In this document: positions 5,277 to 5,981 of the stretch, piece by piece
How positions within the stretch are numbered: the stretch's first letter is position 1
Layout of the letters: the number at the start of each line of letters is the position of its first letter
NCBI GenBank assembly: GCA_002413185.1
Contig: DHWM01000130.1
Coordinates: 479-6,459 of the forward strand
DNA: 5,981 nt
Reading direction: 5' to 3'
Origin: Actinobacteria bacterium UBA5182
Lineage (GTDB): Bacteria; Actinomycetota; UBA4738
Program-made: the position numbers and the translations under genes
The notes under the pieces: generated by a model
Database searches by the model: none
What the model was told of the DNA's origin: nothing
What the model saw: only the letters and a program-made list of their open reading frames with translations

Positions 5277-5981
5277 CTAGGACTCGGAGCCCGAACCGGC
5301 CAGCTCGACGGGCGGGGTGTCGGGTGAGACCGGAGCGGTCTCGAAGACGACCTCCTCGCCCTGGGCGTCGACGATGATCGTCTGTCCGGCCTTGTACTCC
5401 TTCCACAGGAGCTTCTCGGACAGAGGATCCTCCACCAGCCGCTGGATGGTCCTGCGGAGCGGCCGCGCACCGAGCGCCGGGTCATAGCCCTTCTCGGCCA
5501 GGACGTTCTTGGCGCCGTCGGTGAGCTCGATCTCGACGTCCTTCGCCTTCAACTGCTCCCGAACCCGCTTCATCATCAGATCTACGATGTCCTTCACGTT
5601 CTGCCGCGACAGCGAGTGGAACACGATGACCTCGTCGATGCGGTTCAGGAACTCCGGCCGGAAGGACCGCTTGAGCTCCTCCATGACCCGGTCCCTCATC
5701 CTCTCGTAGGACATCTTCTCGTCGGCGTGCGCGGCGAACCCGACGCCGGGGCCTTTCTGGATGTCCCGGGTACCCAGGTTCGACGTCATGATGATCACGG
5801 TGTTCTTGAAGTCCACCCGGTGGCCCTGCGCGTCCGTGAGGTGCCCGTCCTCCAGGATCTGCAACAGGGTGTTGAACACGTCGGGGTGGGCCTTCTCGAT
5901 CTCATCGAACAGCACGACGCTGAACGGCTTGCGTCGAACCGCCTCGGTGAGCTGGCCGCCCTCTTCGTACCCGACGTAGCC
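5277..5981 (-). CDS. clpC: ClpC-type AAA+ unfoldase, C-terminal part only (N-terminus beyond window edge)
   Basis: Hsp100 ATPase that unfolds proteins and feeds them to the ClpP protease. Only the last 234 codons are visible, covering most of the second AAA+ domain; the Walker A, the first ATPase and the N-domain lie outside. Counting from the first visible residue: GYVGYEEGGQLTEAVRRKP (1-19), a central pore and ATPase region; Walker B VVLFDEIEKAH (22-32); sensor 1 TSNLG (66-70); a VGF tripeptide (80-82), the ClpP-docking loop that separates ClpC from ClpB; FRPEFLNRID (107-116) with the arginine finger R114; and sensor 2 GARPLRR (171-177). ClpB lacks the VGF loop, so ClpC is the firm call. 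The tail ends in SPDTPPVE and a Ser/Gly-rich run, similar from memory to the streptomycete ClpC end. The frame ends at TAG, 86 nt before the radA start. Confidence 0.95.
   Translation of the reverse strand, partial: GYVGYEEGGQLTEAVRRKPFSVVLFDEIEKAHPDVFNTLLQILEDGHLTDAQGHRVDFKNTVIIMTSNLGTRDIQKGPGVGFAAHADEKMSYERMRDRVMEELKRSFRPEFLNRIDEVIVFHSLSRQNVKDIVDLMMKRVREQLKAKDVEIELTDGAKNVLAEKGYDPALGARPLRRTIQRLVEDPLSEKLLWKEYKAGQTIIVDAQGEEVVFETAPVSPDTPPVELAGSGSES

Noticed and set aside
5191..5406. N-terminal extension of the RadA frame upstream of the GTG
   Set aside because: It would overlap the clpC end by about 130 nt and add 72 residues before the zinc finger, which RadA proteins do not have.
1..5981. 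A mobile, defence or previously undescribed multi-gene system
   Set aside because: All coding space is taken by seven recognised housekeeping genes. No transposase, repeat array, phage gene or toxin-antitoxin pair was seen. The PIN domain here is YacL-type, membrane-fused and TRAM-containing, not a VapC toxin with a partner antitoxin.

Overview
This is a GC-rich window with seven protein-coding genes, all on the minus strand, so it reads right to left. It looks like an ordinary housekeeping chromosomal segment from an actinobacterium. The main evidence is a mycobacterial-type CarD next to radA and ispD, a ClpC tail resembling streptomycete ClpC, frequent GTG/TTG starts, and a promoter resembling the actinobacterial PafBC (RecA-NDp) damage promoter. 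The lineage is inferred. The gene set fits a deep-branching or uncultured actinobacterial group better than Mycobacterium or Streptomyces, because a YacL-type PIN/TRAM gene sits between carD and ispD.

Layout in transcription order: the last 234 codons of clpC (5981-5277); an 86-nt gap with a GC-rich hairpin and a candidate damage-type promoter; radA (5190-3844); a 107-nt gap with a candidate promoter; carD (3736-3251); a 131-nt gap holding only a strong Shine-Dalgarno sequence; a membrane-anchored PIN/TRAM protein of the YacL family (3119-1899); a 55-nt gap; then ispD, ispF and the first 214 codons of rlmB (642-1), which overlap each other by 4 nt and are very probably co-translated.

The genes cover proteostasis (ClpC unfoldase), recombination and fork repair (RadA), RNA polymerase promoter-complex control (CarD), a predicted membrane-associated ribonuclease (PIN/TRAM), two steps of MEP isoprenoid synthesis (IspD, IspF) and 23S rRNA methylation (RlmB). 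From memory, the order is a hybrid of the Bacillus cluster clpC-radA-disA-yacL-ispD-ispF-...-cysS-...-rlmB and the mycobacterial carD-ispD-ispF-cysS-rlmB cluster. Here disA and cysS are absent from their usual places.

I found no mobile element, CRISPR array, tRNA, rRNA, phage gene or defence system, and no previously undescribed multi-gene system. No gene-free stretch exceeds 131 nt. The most useful second-look signals are the possibly leaderless, PafBC-like promoter at radA, the ambiguous start of the PIN/TRAM gene, and small substitutions in conserved motifs of IspF, CarD and RlmB.
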